From: Pseudomonadota bacterium
GTDB taxonomy: Bacteria > Pseudomonadota > Alphaproteobacteria > Acetobacterales > Acetobacteraceae
Assembly: GCA_021801255.1 (NCBI GenBank)
Contig: JAJYYH010000004.1
Location: 1-60,863 of the forward strand
DNA: 60,863 nt
Direction: 5' to 3'
The position numbers and the translations under genes were made by a program. Of this stretch, positions 48,630 through 56,667 are shown one piece after another (position 1 is the first letter of the stretch; the number at the start of each line of letters is the position of its first letter). Below the pieces are notes generated by a model. That model saw only the letters and a program-made list of their open reading frames with translations, was not told where the DNA came from and ran no database searches.

Positions 48630-48713
48630 GCGAGAGTGGCGGAATGGTAGACGCACGCGACTCAAAATCGCGCGCCGCAAGGCATGGGGGTTCGAGTCCC
48701 CCCTCTCGCACCA
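48630..48713 (+). tRNA. tRNA-Leu (anticodon CAA)
   Basis: 84 bases with encoded CCA. Acceptor GCGAGAG pairs with CTCTCGC, the anticodon stem CGCGA/TCGCG encloses CTCAAAA (anticodon CAA), and a long variable arm (GCCGCAAGGC) marks it as class II. Confidence 0.96.
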
Positions 48714-48765
48714 GCCAGGGGGCCGGGCGGCGGTACCGAGCGAGCTCCGCGCGAGGCTTTGCGTG

Positions 48766-48957
48766 ATGGTCGAGATCATTGAACGCAAGCGGCTACCCTG
48801 GCATTTGCGTTGGCGCTATGGGCTGATCGCGGCCTCAATCGTGCTGTTCGCGCTATCGGCTTTGGGGGGGGTGATTGGCCTGCCCCGGCTGTTGCTCGCG
48901 TTCATCTGGACGCCGCTGCCGTTTTGCCTGGCGGGGCTGTTGGCGACGTTTCTTTGA
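48766..48957 (+). CDS. Small membrane protein, unknown
   Basis: 63 residues from ATG 48766 (GAGG 9 bases upstream; GTG 48763 also possible). Two hydrophobic segments (about 20-38 and 44-62) follow a basic start (MVEIIERKRLPWHLRWRYGL), the positive-inside layout of a real small membrane protein. No family recognised. It begins 53 bases after tRNA-Leu and ends 22 bases before the GT90 gene. Confidence 0.5.
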   Translation: MVEIIERKRLPWHLRWRYGLIAASIVLFALSALGGVIGLPRLLLAFIWTPLPFCLAGLLATFL

Positions 48958-48978
48958 GAGAATGCGGCCACATAGTCC

Positions 48979-50163
48979 ATGAGCGATTTTTTTCAAAACA
49001 TCGATTTTTTCTGCCGCAATATCTTGAGCCTCGAAAATTTCGCCGCGCGGGCGACGCCTGGGGAAATGCAGGAAAAACTCAATGAAATTCTCAGCGCATA
49101 TAGGCAGATGGCGGGGCTTTCGACGACTTTAGAATATGGGTTTTTTTCGATTCTTGATAATGTGCCGGCGATCCATCGCGAATTGTGCCTGGTCCGCTGC
49201 GATGGCGACAGCGCCCGATTGCTCTTCCATCCGGATTGGCGGGGCCATTATTCGGTTTGCAGCATGGCGCGACGAAGCGCCGTGATCCTGCATCTGATCG
49301 ATCGGATGGGGCGCTGGCCGCAGGCGGTGCAAGGCGAGTTCATTTGCGAACTTGGCGACAATGGCGGGTTCCCGGCCGTCGCCTTCTCCTCGCGCAGCGA
49401 GAGGGCATGCCTTGTGCCCGACCCCGACTTTTTTGAATCCCATGGCTATGACCTGCTCCGCCGCGATATTGAAGCGCAGTTTGTGCCCTGGGACTTGCGG
49501 CAGGAGGATGTGTTCTGGCGCGGCACCACCACCGGCGTGCGGCGTTTCGCGCCGCCAGCGCCTGACGCGCCAGACGATTTCCGCTGGCTTCAGCGCCTTG
49601 CACTGTGCCAGGCAGCCCGCCAGTCACCCTTACGGGCGTATTACGACATCGGCGTGGCTGGCATCGTCCACATCGATGAGCCGCATCTGCGGGCACGAAT
49701 CAAAGCAGCAGATTTTCTCCGTCCGCCCGTGCCGCGGCTGGAATTCATGCGCCACAAGGCAGTGATTGTCGTCGACGGGCATGCCAATGCCTGGAGCGCG
49801 CTCTTCGTCGCCTTTCTGATGGGGGTTTGCGTTTTCAAGGTCGAGTCCGAACATGGGTATCGCCAATGGTATTATTCCCATCTGCAACCGTTCGTGCACT
49901 ATGTGCCGGTAGCGGCCGATCTCTCCGATCTTGACGCAGCGTTCCTGTGGCTGCGCGAGCACGACCGCGACGCCCACGCGATCGGCGAAACCGGACGAGC
50001 GTTCGCGCGCGCCATCACCTTCGAGGCCACGCTCGACGACAGCGCCGCGCGCATTGTTCAATGGCTGCCTGACGCCAATTTCTGGCACCGAGCAGGTCCG
50101 CCGCCGGAATGTCCCCCTCCGGCAGCCGCACCGCCCGGCCAAACCGACGGGTCGAGACATTGA
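48979..50163 (+). CDS. GT90 (CAP10-like) glycosyltransferase with altered 3' end
   Basis: 394 residues. Blocks of the GT90 family are visible: VFWRGTTTGVRRFA near residue 175, RLEFMRHKAVIVVDGHANAW near 255, the K-E/H stretch VFKVESEHGYRQWYYSHLQP and FVHYVPVAADLSDL. Such enzymes add sugars to lipopolysaccharide or capsule. The natural protein seems to end shortly after IVQWLPDANFW: the last about 25 residues (Pro-rich, PPPECPPPAAAPP) are antisense reading of an IS256-like remnant, so the C-terminus was replaced by the insertion. It may still work if the core is complete. Confidence 0.75.
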   Translation: MSDFFQNIDFFCRNILSLENFAARATPGEMQEKLNEILSAYRQMAGLSTTLEYGFFSILDNVPAIHRELCLVRCDGDSARLLFHPDWRGHYSVCSMARRSAVILHLIDRMGRWPQAVQGEFICELGDNGGFPAVAFSSRSERACLVPDPDFFESHGYDLLRRDIEAQFVPWDLRQEDVFWRGTTTGVRRFAPPAPDAPDDFRWLQRLALCQAARQSPLRAYYDIGVAGIVHIDEPHLRARIKAADFLRPPVPRLEFMRHKAVIVVDGHANAWSALFVAFLMGVCVFKVESEHGYRQWYYSHLQPFVHYVPVAADLSDLDAAFLWLREHDRDAHAIGETGRAFARAITFEATLDDSAARIVQWLPDANFWHRAGPPPECPPPAAAPPGQTDGSRH

Positions 50164-50518
50164 TCAGCATCAGGTTCATCGCCCAGCGGCCCAGCAGATC
50201 TTCCGAACGCGCCGCCTCCCAGCTCGGCAGCGCCATCTCCTGGCCGTTGCGAGCACGCACCCGCGGCCGGTCCAGCGACACCTTGCCGCCATGGAACCCG
50301 ATCTTGCCTGGCGTCTTGCCCCAACGGTGGCCGGCCTTGCCATCCTTGTGGCCATAGCGCGGGCCGCACAGATCGTCCGCGTCCTACCCCATCATCCGGC
50401 TCAAGGCGCTCACCCCCGCCGTCAGGCAAAAATACTCGAAACTCGTCCCAACTTGCCGCCAGGCTTCGGCAACCGTCGCCTCTGGCACAGCACTCATTGT
50501 CTCGCTACCCTTACCCAT
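50090..50518 (-). pseudogene. IS256 (mutator)-like transposase, nonsense-mutated and truncated
   Basis: ATG 50518 opens MGKGSETMSAVPEATVAEAW, then GTSFEYFCLTAGVSALSRMM, a TAG stop, and in the same frame GHRWGKTPGKIGFHGGKVSL, DRPRVRARNGQEMALPSW and STRRFGRAVRLPEGD. This order matches remembered mutator-type transposases, where the stop replaces an acidic codon. The gene ends abruptly at about 50090-50105 against the GT90 gene, so most of the catalytic domain is lost. Confidence 0.7.
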
Positions 50519-51134
50519 GGCGTTGCTCTCCTTTGTGGATCCAGCACCCCGAGCCTACAGCCTCAAGGCGGGCAACGCCGCTCGGAAAGTTTCAACAGAC
50601 GCCGGGACATCCCCGTCTCGCCCACCTTGGATTTCAGCCGGGCGATTTCGTCATCGCGATCATCCCGCTCGCGTTCCTTCAGGGCCGTCTCAGCGCCTGC
50701 AAGCGCCCGCTCGCGTGGGGTGCTGCACGGTTAACTGAGACATCCGGCTGCGCCGATTCCCGTCTGACCGCGAAGACGCACTCCCCTGTGGGCAAGGCTG
50801 GGAAAACACGCTTCGTTTTCCCAGCCTTGCCCACAGGTCGGCGGCTGCCCACAAGCTTCACGGCGCTATAGCAGCCAGAAGAATGGATTCTGAATGCAAT
50901 TCCGAGGATCATGACGACCAGCAACCGAGAACCAGCCTTAGCTTATTCTTCCCGGGAAACTGTCCAACTCCCCGGCACCGCCGCAGGCAAGCTATTGTAG
51001 TATCTCACGCAAATGGCTACAATGAATCTGTCTGCTTCAGCGGGGGTATTTTCAAGACTGCCCTGCCGCGGTTGACTGATTGAGAGGTCGCGGTTCGTGA
51101 TGGAGAAGGGCTATCCGATCCGGGGCAGAGTGCA
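50519..51134. other. Gene-free stretch with mobile-element debris
   Basis: No convincing gene on either strand. It contains a perfect 23-base inverted repeat (50785-50837) and more AT-rich sequence (50880-51060) before the dehalogenase. Open frames here are short and read symmetrically through the inverted repeat, which shows they are not genes. Confidence 0.5.
50785..50837. repeat. Perfect 23-base inverted repeat with 7-base loop
   Basis: The left arm (50785-50807, starting CCTGTGGGCAAGG) and right arm (50815-50837, ending CCTTGCCCACAGG) are exact reverse complements around ACGCTTC. It could be two ends of one mobile element joined by deletion, or a very stable terminator. Its perfection in decayed DNA suggests recent origin or selection. 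Confidence 0.85.
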
Positions 51135-51827
51135 ATGAGCCAGCTGCAAGGCATCCGCGCCTGCATCTTCGACGCCTACGGCACGATCTTCGACTTCGCC
51201 TCCGCCGCAGCGCACTGCACGGATATTCCCGACGATAAGCGTGCCGCGCTGACCAACCTGTGGCGCGATAAGCAGTTACAATACACGTGGCTGCGCTCGC
51301 TGCAGGGCCGCTACGCCGACTTCTGGCAGGTGACGGGCGAGGCGCTCGACTTCACGCTTGACAGCCTGGGGATCGCGACGCCTGCCCTGCGGGACCGTCT
51401 GATGGACCTCTATCTGACGCTGTCGGCCTTCCCCGAAGTGCCCGGCACGCTGAGGCGCTTGCGAGAAGCCGGTTTCGTCACCGCGATCCTGTCCAACGGC
51501 TCGCCGGCGATGCTCGGCGCCGCGGTGCGCGGCGCGGGCTTGCAGGATCTGCTCGATGCGGTGCTGTCAGCCGACGCGGTGCAGGTCTTCAAGACGCATC
51601 CGCGCGTTTACGAATATGGCCTGAAACAACTCGGGATGCGGGCGGGGCAGGTTTCGTTCCAGTCGTCCAACGCCTGGGACGCCTTCGCGGCCTCCGCTTA
51701 TGGAATGCGCGTGGTGTGGTGCAACCGCTACGGCCAGCCGCGCGAGCGGCTGCCGGGCGCGCCGGATCGTGAGGTGCGTAGCCTTGCGGAACTCCCGGCA
51801 CTCCTTGAGATAACTATCCGACCTTAA
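51135..51827 (+). CDS. Haloacid dehalogenase, type II
   Basis: 230 residues, normal length. The nucleophile is Asp13 in FDAYGTIFD; the Arg/Tyr block WRDKQLQYTWLRSLQGRY, the Ser/Asn block ILSNGSP, the Lys in VFKTHPRVYEYGLKQLG and FQSSNAWDAFAASAYGMRVV WCNR-type continuation are all in place. These match L-2-haloacid dehalogenases, which hydrolyse 2-chloro or 2-fluoro acids to hydroxy acids. The flanks are mobile-element debris, so it may have been acquired by transfer (inference). Confidence 0.9.
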   Translation: MSQLQGIRACIFDAYGTIFDFASAAAHCTDIPDDKRAALTNLWRDKQLQYTWLRSLQGRYADFWQVTGEALDFTLDSLGIATPALRDRLMDLYLTLSAFPEVPGTLRRLREAGFVTAILSNGSPAMLGAAVRGAGLQDLLDAVLSADAVQVFKTHPRVYEYGLKQLGMRAGQVSFQSSNAWDAFAASAYGMRVVWCNRYGQPRERLPGAPDREVRSLAELPALLEITIRP

Positions 51828-52338
51828 CCAAGGGAAGAAACTGAACCGCGCCAGGTTTGCCGGAGGTCCTTTGGTTTGAGTTGCCACCGTAGCCATCTCG
51901 TTCAGTTGTTCATAGTATGGCGCTTCGGCCACGGCGAGGCGGTTCATGGGGCTTTCGCTACACCCATGAACCGGAACAGCGTCTTGCGTCCGCTCGCGAG
52001 GGCGCTCTTGCAAGCCGGGCCGCATCGCGGCCCCTTGCCGCGCGCACGGCGCCAGCGGTAGCAACCATGGACAGTGCGGAAATGTGGCCTTCGGCACGAT
52101 CGGAACAGCGATCAGGCAGCGATGCGGGAAAACAGAACGGTTCGGTCAGCGGTATGGAATCAGCCGGTGCCACGCGCTGGACGTGTAATCAGGTGACGAT
52201 CCTGCCGCAGTGTCACGATTGACTTTCCAGCGCAAAGCCGACATGGCGTTGCTACGATGGGGTCGGGGAAAGAGCGATGCACTGTTGGCCGGGTGTGAAC
52301 TTTGACGAAAATGTGCATGGCGAGAGATTTTCCTCAGA
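51828..52338. other. Stretch without a supported gene
   Basis: About 510 bases. A minus-strand frame (around 51800-51975) reads SPMNRLAVAEAPYYEQLNEM, which looks more protein-like than random, but it continues as antisense to the dehalogenase and I cannot name it. No RNA gene or terminator stands out. This is the left border of the helicase cassette. Confidence 0.35.
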
Positions 52339-52740
52339 ATGACTAAAAGAAATACCCCCGTGCCCATTCCCTTTGATGCGCGCGAGCGCGATCTGATCCG
52401 CCGTGAGTTCGGTATTCATTTCAGTCAGCCGTCGTATCTGGCCGACGGCATCCTGCTCCGCACCTGGCGCGCGGGGCCGGAGAAAGACAAGCCGAAAATA
52501 CCCCCCGCGGTGCGTAGCATGCTGGCGCGTGGCCTGGTGGAAATCCGCCCCGGCACCTATGGCTGGCGCGCCTTTTTCACAGAGGCGGGGATCGCCGGCG
52601 TCAAGGCGCTGCTCGCCGACGGCCGGCGGATGGATGCGAAAACCTACGCGCATCTGCGCGAGGAACTGGGACTGACGGCGTCGGGTGCGACAGCCGCCGA
52701 TGATCAAGCTGATTTGGCACACAACGAAAGAGAGACATAA
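52339..52740 (+). CDS. Small winged-helix-like protein, unknown
   Basis: 133 residues. The core AVRSMLARGLVEIRPGTYGW and FFTEAGIAGVKALLADGRRM looks like a winged helix with a following helix pair (YAHLREELGL), so DNA binding is possible. The tail is hydrophilic. I do not recognise a named family. The stop TAA is directly followed by the ATG of the next gene, and the helicase lies just beyond, so the genes are probably one operon. Confidence 0.65.
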   Translation: MTKRNTPVPIPFDARERDLIRREFGIHFSQPSYLADGILLRTWRAGPEKDKPKIPPAVRSMLARGLVEIRPGTYGWRAFFTEAGIAGVKALLADGRRMDAKTYAHLREELGLTASGATAADDQADLAHNERET

Positions 52741-53139
52741 ATGGCACGAGCAGCAACAACACGGACAACGGCCAAGCGCGGCACGCGCGGCAAGGCGGCG
52801 GCCAAGGTGACGGGCCGGGCGAAAGCGGTGAAAAAATCCCCGCCCGCCAAGACCACGCGCACGACGAAGGCCGCCAAGCCGGCGCGTGCCGCCAGCACGG
52901 GGAAACAGGAACTCACCGGGCGCATCGAGCAACTCGAGCGCAGCACGGCCTCGCTCCGCACCCGGCATTCCGAATTGAAGCGCGCGCTCGCCGACCTCAC
53001 GGCGCGGCTTGAGGCACGGGAAGCGACGCCAACGGCGGCGGCGAGCAAGCCCCCCCGGCGCGGCGGGCGACGCGCGGCGACCCCCGCCCCACACACCGAC
53101 ATGCCGGAGGCCGCCGAGCGCGAGCCCGATCTCGAATAA
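52741..53139 (+). CDS. Histone H1-like basic protein with coiled coil
   Basis: 132 residues. The first 55 are Ala/Lys/Arg/Thr repeats (TAKRGTRGKAAAKV, KKSPPAKTTRTTKAAK) like H1-type DNA-binding tails. Residues 58-95 (LTGRIEQLERSTASLRTRH, then LKRALADLTARLEAR) form a likely coiled coil. The end is Pro/Ala-rich and acidic. It would bind DNA or RNA non-specifically and dimerise. It starts at the base after the previous stop and lies 23 bases before the helicase. Confidence 0.7.
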   Translation: MARAATTRTTAKRGTRGKAAAKVTGRAKAVKKSPPAKTTRTTKAAKPARAASTGKQELTGRIEQLERSTASLRTRHSELKRALADLTARLEAREATPTAAASKPPRRGGRRAATPAPHTDMPEAAEREPDLE

Positions 53140-53162
53140 CCCACGGGGGCGGGACGGGTGCG

Positions 53163-55469
53163 TTGAGCAGCTTCATGCCCTCGGAAAAATCCCCCGACAC
53201 GGCGGGCCTGCCGCTCTTCGATCCCGATCCCGCGGAGGGCGAGCGCCTGCTCTGGGTCGAGCGGCTGCGCGCCGCCCTCGAGGCGCGGTCGGCGGCAGCG
53301 CTCAGCGTCGCGGAGGCGGCGCTCCGCGCCCTGCCGGCCGATCCGGAAATTCTCCTGCTCGCGGCATTGACCGCACTCGCAACGCGGCGGCCCGAGCGCG
53401 CGCTTGCCCTGCTCAAGCGCTACGGCAAGCGCTATCTGCCGGGCAAGCCGGTTGTCTTGCTCAAGGCGCTGGCGCTCGGCCAGCAGGGACATTTTGTCCG
53501 TGCCTGGAGCCTCCTCGAAGAAGAGGGGCTGACCAGCGAGGATACCGCCGCGCGCTGGTTTGTCGGTTCTCATGGCATGTTCGGCTGGCTCGCCGAGGCC
53601 TTGCGCGAAATCCGGGTGGAGCGATTGCGCACCGCGCGGCGATCGCATCCCACGCCCCCCGTGCGCCCGGCGCGGCCACACGCACCTGCTTCACCCGCGC
53701 CGAAACCCACTCCCGCGCCGCTCCCGGCGCTGCCCGATCTGCCCCGTCTGGCGGCGCGCCTCGATATCGCCTTCGAGATCGCCGATCCCGCGGCGATCCT
53801 GGTGGAGGCCGAAGGCGAGGCCGATGCCGGAACCTGGTTTCGCCTGCGCGAGGAACTCAACCGGCTCAGCCTGTTCGAAGGTTTCGACGAACTGCTCTGC
53901 CTGCCGACGCTCCGCGATGTCGAGGCGCACTGGTATCAGATCGAGACGGTGCGCAAGGTGCTCAAGCAATATCGCGGCCGCGTGCTGCTGGCCGACGAGG
54001 TCGGGCTCGGCAAGACCATCGAGGCCGGCATGATCCTCAAGGAATACGCGCTGCGCGGCATGGCCGAGCGTATCCTGATCCTCACTCCCGCCGCCCTGGT
54101 CGGGCAGTGGCGCGACGAGATGGCGGAAAAATTCGGCCTCGACTGCGCCACCAGCCACGATCCCCTTCTGCGCGAGGATCCGCAGCGGTTCTGGGCAAAG
54201 CCGCGCGTCATCGCCTCGATCGCGGCAGCGCGGCGCAAGGAGCACGCCGAGACCCTCGCCGGGCTGAGCTATGACGTGGTGGTGGTCGATGAGGCGCACC
54301 ATCTGCGCGATCAGGCGAGCGCCAGCTACCGGCTGGTCAACAGCCTGCGCAAGCGGTTTCTCCTGCTGCTCTCGGCAACCCCGGTGCAGAACAGCCTGCT
54401 CGAACTCTACAACCTGCTGACCCTGCTCAAGCCCGGCATTTTCAAGACCGCCAAGGAATTCCGTGCCCTCTACATGGTGCCGGGCAAGCCGCGCGAGCCG
54501 ACCAACCGCGCGCGGCTGCGCGATCTGATGCGCGGCGTGATGGTGCGCAATACCCGCGCCCTCGCTTCGTTGTGCCTGCCCCGCCGGCACGCCTCGACCT
54601 TGCGTGTCACGCCGGGTGAGGCCGAGGCCGAGGGCTATCGCGCGCTGACCACGCTGGTGCGGGAAGTCGCCGCCGCCGGGCAGCATCGCCTGGCGGTGCA
54701 GCATCTGCTGGCGGCGGCGGGATCCTCGCCCGCCGCGGCCGCCGCCGCCGTTCTCCGTTTTGCCGAGCGGAACCCGGACGATGCTCGCTGGCAGGCACTC
54801 GGCGTGCGTCTTGGCGGCATCGGCGTGGGGGCCAAGGAGGCGGCGCTGCTGCGTCTTCTGGGCCAGAATCCGGCCGAGAAGAAAATGGTCTTCGTGCATC
54901 ATCGCGACAGCATGACGCATCTCGCGGAGCGCCTGCGGAGCGAGGGAAGGTCCTTCGCGCGGTTCGACGGCGCGATGTCGGGGCCGGAGAAGGATCGGGC
55001 AGTGGCGGCGTTTCGCGACGAGGTGCCGCTGTTGCTGTGCAGCGAGTCGGGCGGCGAGGGGCGCAATCTGCAATTCTGCAACACGCTGATCAATTTCGAC
55101 ATCCCGTGGAACCCGATGGCGATCGAGCAGCGCATCGGGCGCATCGACCGGATCGGCCAGGCCCGCGAGGTGTTCATTTTCAATCTCGCCACCGCCGGCA
55201 CCATCGAGGACGAAGTGCTGCGCATTCTCGACGAGAAGATCAACATGTTCGAACTGGTGGTGGGCGAGGTCGGCGCCATTCTCGGCGAACTCGACGAACA
55301 GCAGGATTTTTCCACCCTGGTTCTCGAAGCCTGGCTGCGCACCACCGAGCCCGACCGCGTGGCCGCCTTCGCCGCGTTGGAAAATCAGCTTCTTACCGCG
55401 CGGCGTCAGTATGATGGGGTGAAGGCGCTCGATGAAGCGCTGTTCGGGGACGATCTGGATGCCGCATGA
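53163..55469 (+). CDS. SNF2-family DEAD/DEAH-type helicase with N-terminal repeat domain
   Basis: 768 residues from TTG 53163 (ATG 53175 also possible). Residues 30-150 are helical and TPR-like (LALLKRYGKRYLPGKPVVLL), then a Pro-rich linker (161-192). The ATPase shows LLADEVGLGKTIEAGMIL (Walker A, 277-286), VVVVDEAHHLRD (motif II), LLSATPVQN (motif III) and QRIGRIDRIGQ (motif VI). This is the RapA-like branch of SNF2 enzymes, which move on double-stranded DNA or RNA polymerase rather than unwind. Its start and end are tightly packed between unknown partners, suggesting a complex. Target is unknown. Confidence 0.88.
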   Translation: MSSFMPSEKSPDTAGLPLFDPDPAEGERLLWVERLRAALEARSAAALSVAEAALRALPADPEILLLAALTALATRRPERALALLKRYGKRYLPGKPVVLLKALALGQQGHFVRAWSLLEEEGLTSEDTAARWFVGSHGMFGWLAEALREIRVERLRTARRSHPTPPVRPARPHAPASPAPKPTPAPLPALPDLPRLAARLDIAFEIADPAAILVEAEGEADAGTWFRLREELNRLSLFEGFDELLCLPTLRDVEAHWYQIETVRKVLKQYRGRVLLADEVGLGKTIEAGMILKEYALRGMAERILILTPAALVGQWRDEMAEKFGLDCATSHDPLLREDPQRFWAKPRVIASIAAARRKEHAETLAGLSYDVVVVDEAHHLRDQASASYRLVNSLRKRFLLLLSATPVQNSLLELYNLLTLLKPGIFKTAKEFRALYMVPGKPREPTNRARLRDLMRGVMVRNTRALASLCLPRRHASTLRVTPGEAEAEGYRALTTLVREVAAAGQHRLAVQHLLAAAGSSPAAAAAAVLRFAERNPDDARWQALGVRLGGIGVGAKEAALLRLLGQNPAEKKMVFVHHRDSMTHLAERLRSEGRSFARFDGAMSGPEKDRAVAAFRDEVPLLLCSESGGEGRNLQFCNTLINFDIPWNPMAIEQRIGRIDRIGQAREVFIFNLATAGTIEDEVLRILDEKINMFELVVGEVGAILGELDEQQDFSTLVLEAWLRTTEPDRVAAFAALENQLLTARRQYDGVKALDEALFGDDLDAA

Positions 55470-56667
55470 AGGGGGGGCGCCTGAGGAATCTCCATCCGAG
55501 GTGAGCCGGCTACAGCGCTTCGCCGGCGCGCTGCTGGCCGAGGCGGGGGCGCTGGTCGAGCCGATCGCGCCCGGTGAGATCGAGATTCTGGCCCCACTTG
55601 AGGTGCAGCAGGCCCTGGGGGTTGCGGATCTCTGCCGGCTCGGCTTCGGCGCCACCGTGACGCCGGGGGCGCTCCGTGTCGGGATCGAGAGCGACTGGCT
55701 CGATCGCTTCGCCCGCCTGCTCGATAACCGCGGCCGCGCGCGGCGCCGCACCCTCCGCCCGGAATGGCGGGCGCCGGCCGACCCCGAGCGGGTGCTCGGC
55801 TACGAATTGATCCTGGATAACGCCACCTTCCGGCTGCTCGGCGTGGCCCCGGCCTGGACGCGCTATCTGGTGTTTGGGTTCCGCTACGCCGCGGTCTCGG
55901 AGGAAAAGCGCGAGGGCCTGCTCCACCTCGGCCTCAATCTCGCCACTGGCGCGCTGCCGGATGCCGTGCTGGCGGGGGTCATGCCGTGGTTGGCCGAGGC
56001 CGAGGAGGATGCGCCCGCGCCGCCAGCGGAGGCCGTGCCGACGTCGTGGGAGCGCAAGCGTGTGCTGGATGTGCTCGCCCGCGCCCTGCCGCCGCGGCTC
56101 GATGCGGCGCTCGCGCCTTTCGTCAAAACCCTCCACCGCCGGCTCGAGCGCGATCAGGACCGCCTGCACGGCTACCATAACGACCTCCATCACGAGGCGC
56201 TGCGCCGCGCCGCGCAACTCGCCGCCGACGATCCCGGACGAGCCCGCGAGGCGCAGCGCGGGGCGGCGATCGCGCATGAGTATCGCGCCAAACTCGACGA
56301 TCTCGCCTGCCAATACGCGCTCCGGGTAAGTGTCGCCTGGGTACAGACGCTGGAACTGGTGATGCCGGTGCAGCGGTTTTCGGTGCAGCTCCGCCGGCGC
56401 AAGGCGGAACGGACGCTTGAACTCGACTGGAACCCCCTGGCGCGCCGGCTGGAAACCCCGCCCTGCGCGTTCAGCTATGGCCCCGAACGGCCGCGCCTGG
56501 TTTGCGACGACGCGCTGCATCTCGTCATCCCCGCCGGGCTCGCGCCCTGCGCGCATTGCGGCAAACCCTTCTGCCGCGCCTGCCACCCGGCACGCTGCCC
56601 GAAATGCGACCACGCGGAAGCGAGAACGGCGATGCTGAAAATTTCTCCGCGCGAGCGATCGCCATGA
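55459..56667 (+). CDS. Unknown protein with C-terminal zinc cluster, helicase partner
   Basis: About 402 residues from ATG 55459, which overlaps the helicase stop by 11 bases. The C-terminus holds CAHCGKPFCRACHPARCPKC, two to three Cys pairs that likely bind zinc. The middle (residues 180-290) is mostly helical and charged (LHRRLERDQDRLHGYHNDLH). No catalytic motif is seen. The overlap, order and zinc cluster suggest a fixed partner of the SNF2 helicase. I cannot name a family. The next gene overlaps by 4 bases. Confidence 0.7.
   Translation: MPHEGGAPEESPSEVSRLQRFAGALLAEAGALVEPIAPGEIEILAPLEVQQALGVADLCRLGFGATVTPGALRVGIESDWLDRFARLLDNRGRARRRTLRPEWRAPADPERVLGYELILDNATFRLLGVAPAWTRYLVFGFRYAAVSEEKREGLLHLGLNLATGALPDAVLAGVMPWLAEAEEDAPAPPAEAVPTSWERKRVLDVLARALPPRLDAALAPFVKTLHRRLERDQDRLHGYHNDLHHEALRRAAQLAADDPGRAREAQRGAAIAHEYRAKLDDLACQYALRVSVAWVQTLELVMPVQRFSVQLRRRKAERTLELDWNPLARRLETPPCAFSYGPERPRLVCDDALHLVIPAGLAPCAHCGKPFCRACHPARCPKCDHAEARTAMLKISPRERSP

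Noticed and set aside
48575-48766. Short protein frame overlapping tRNA-Leu
   Set aside because: It is the tRNA gene translated, with no coding signature.
50497-50924. Two short frames reading GKAGKT (a P-loop-like string)
   Set aside because: Both come from the perfect inverted repeat read on each strand, so the string is an artefact of symmetry.
53691-55751. Long minus-strand open frame (686 codons) opposite the SNF2 helicase
   Set aside because: Composition is that of an antisense shadow, with no motif, while the plus strand has a complete set of helicase motifs.
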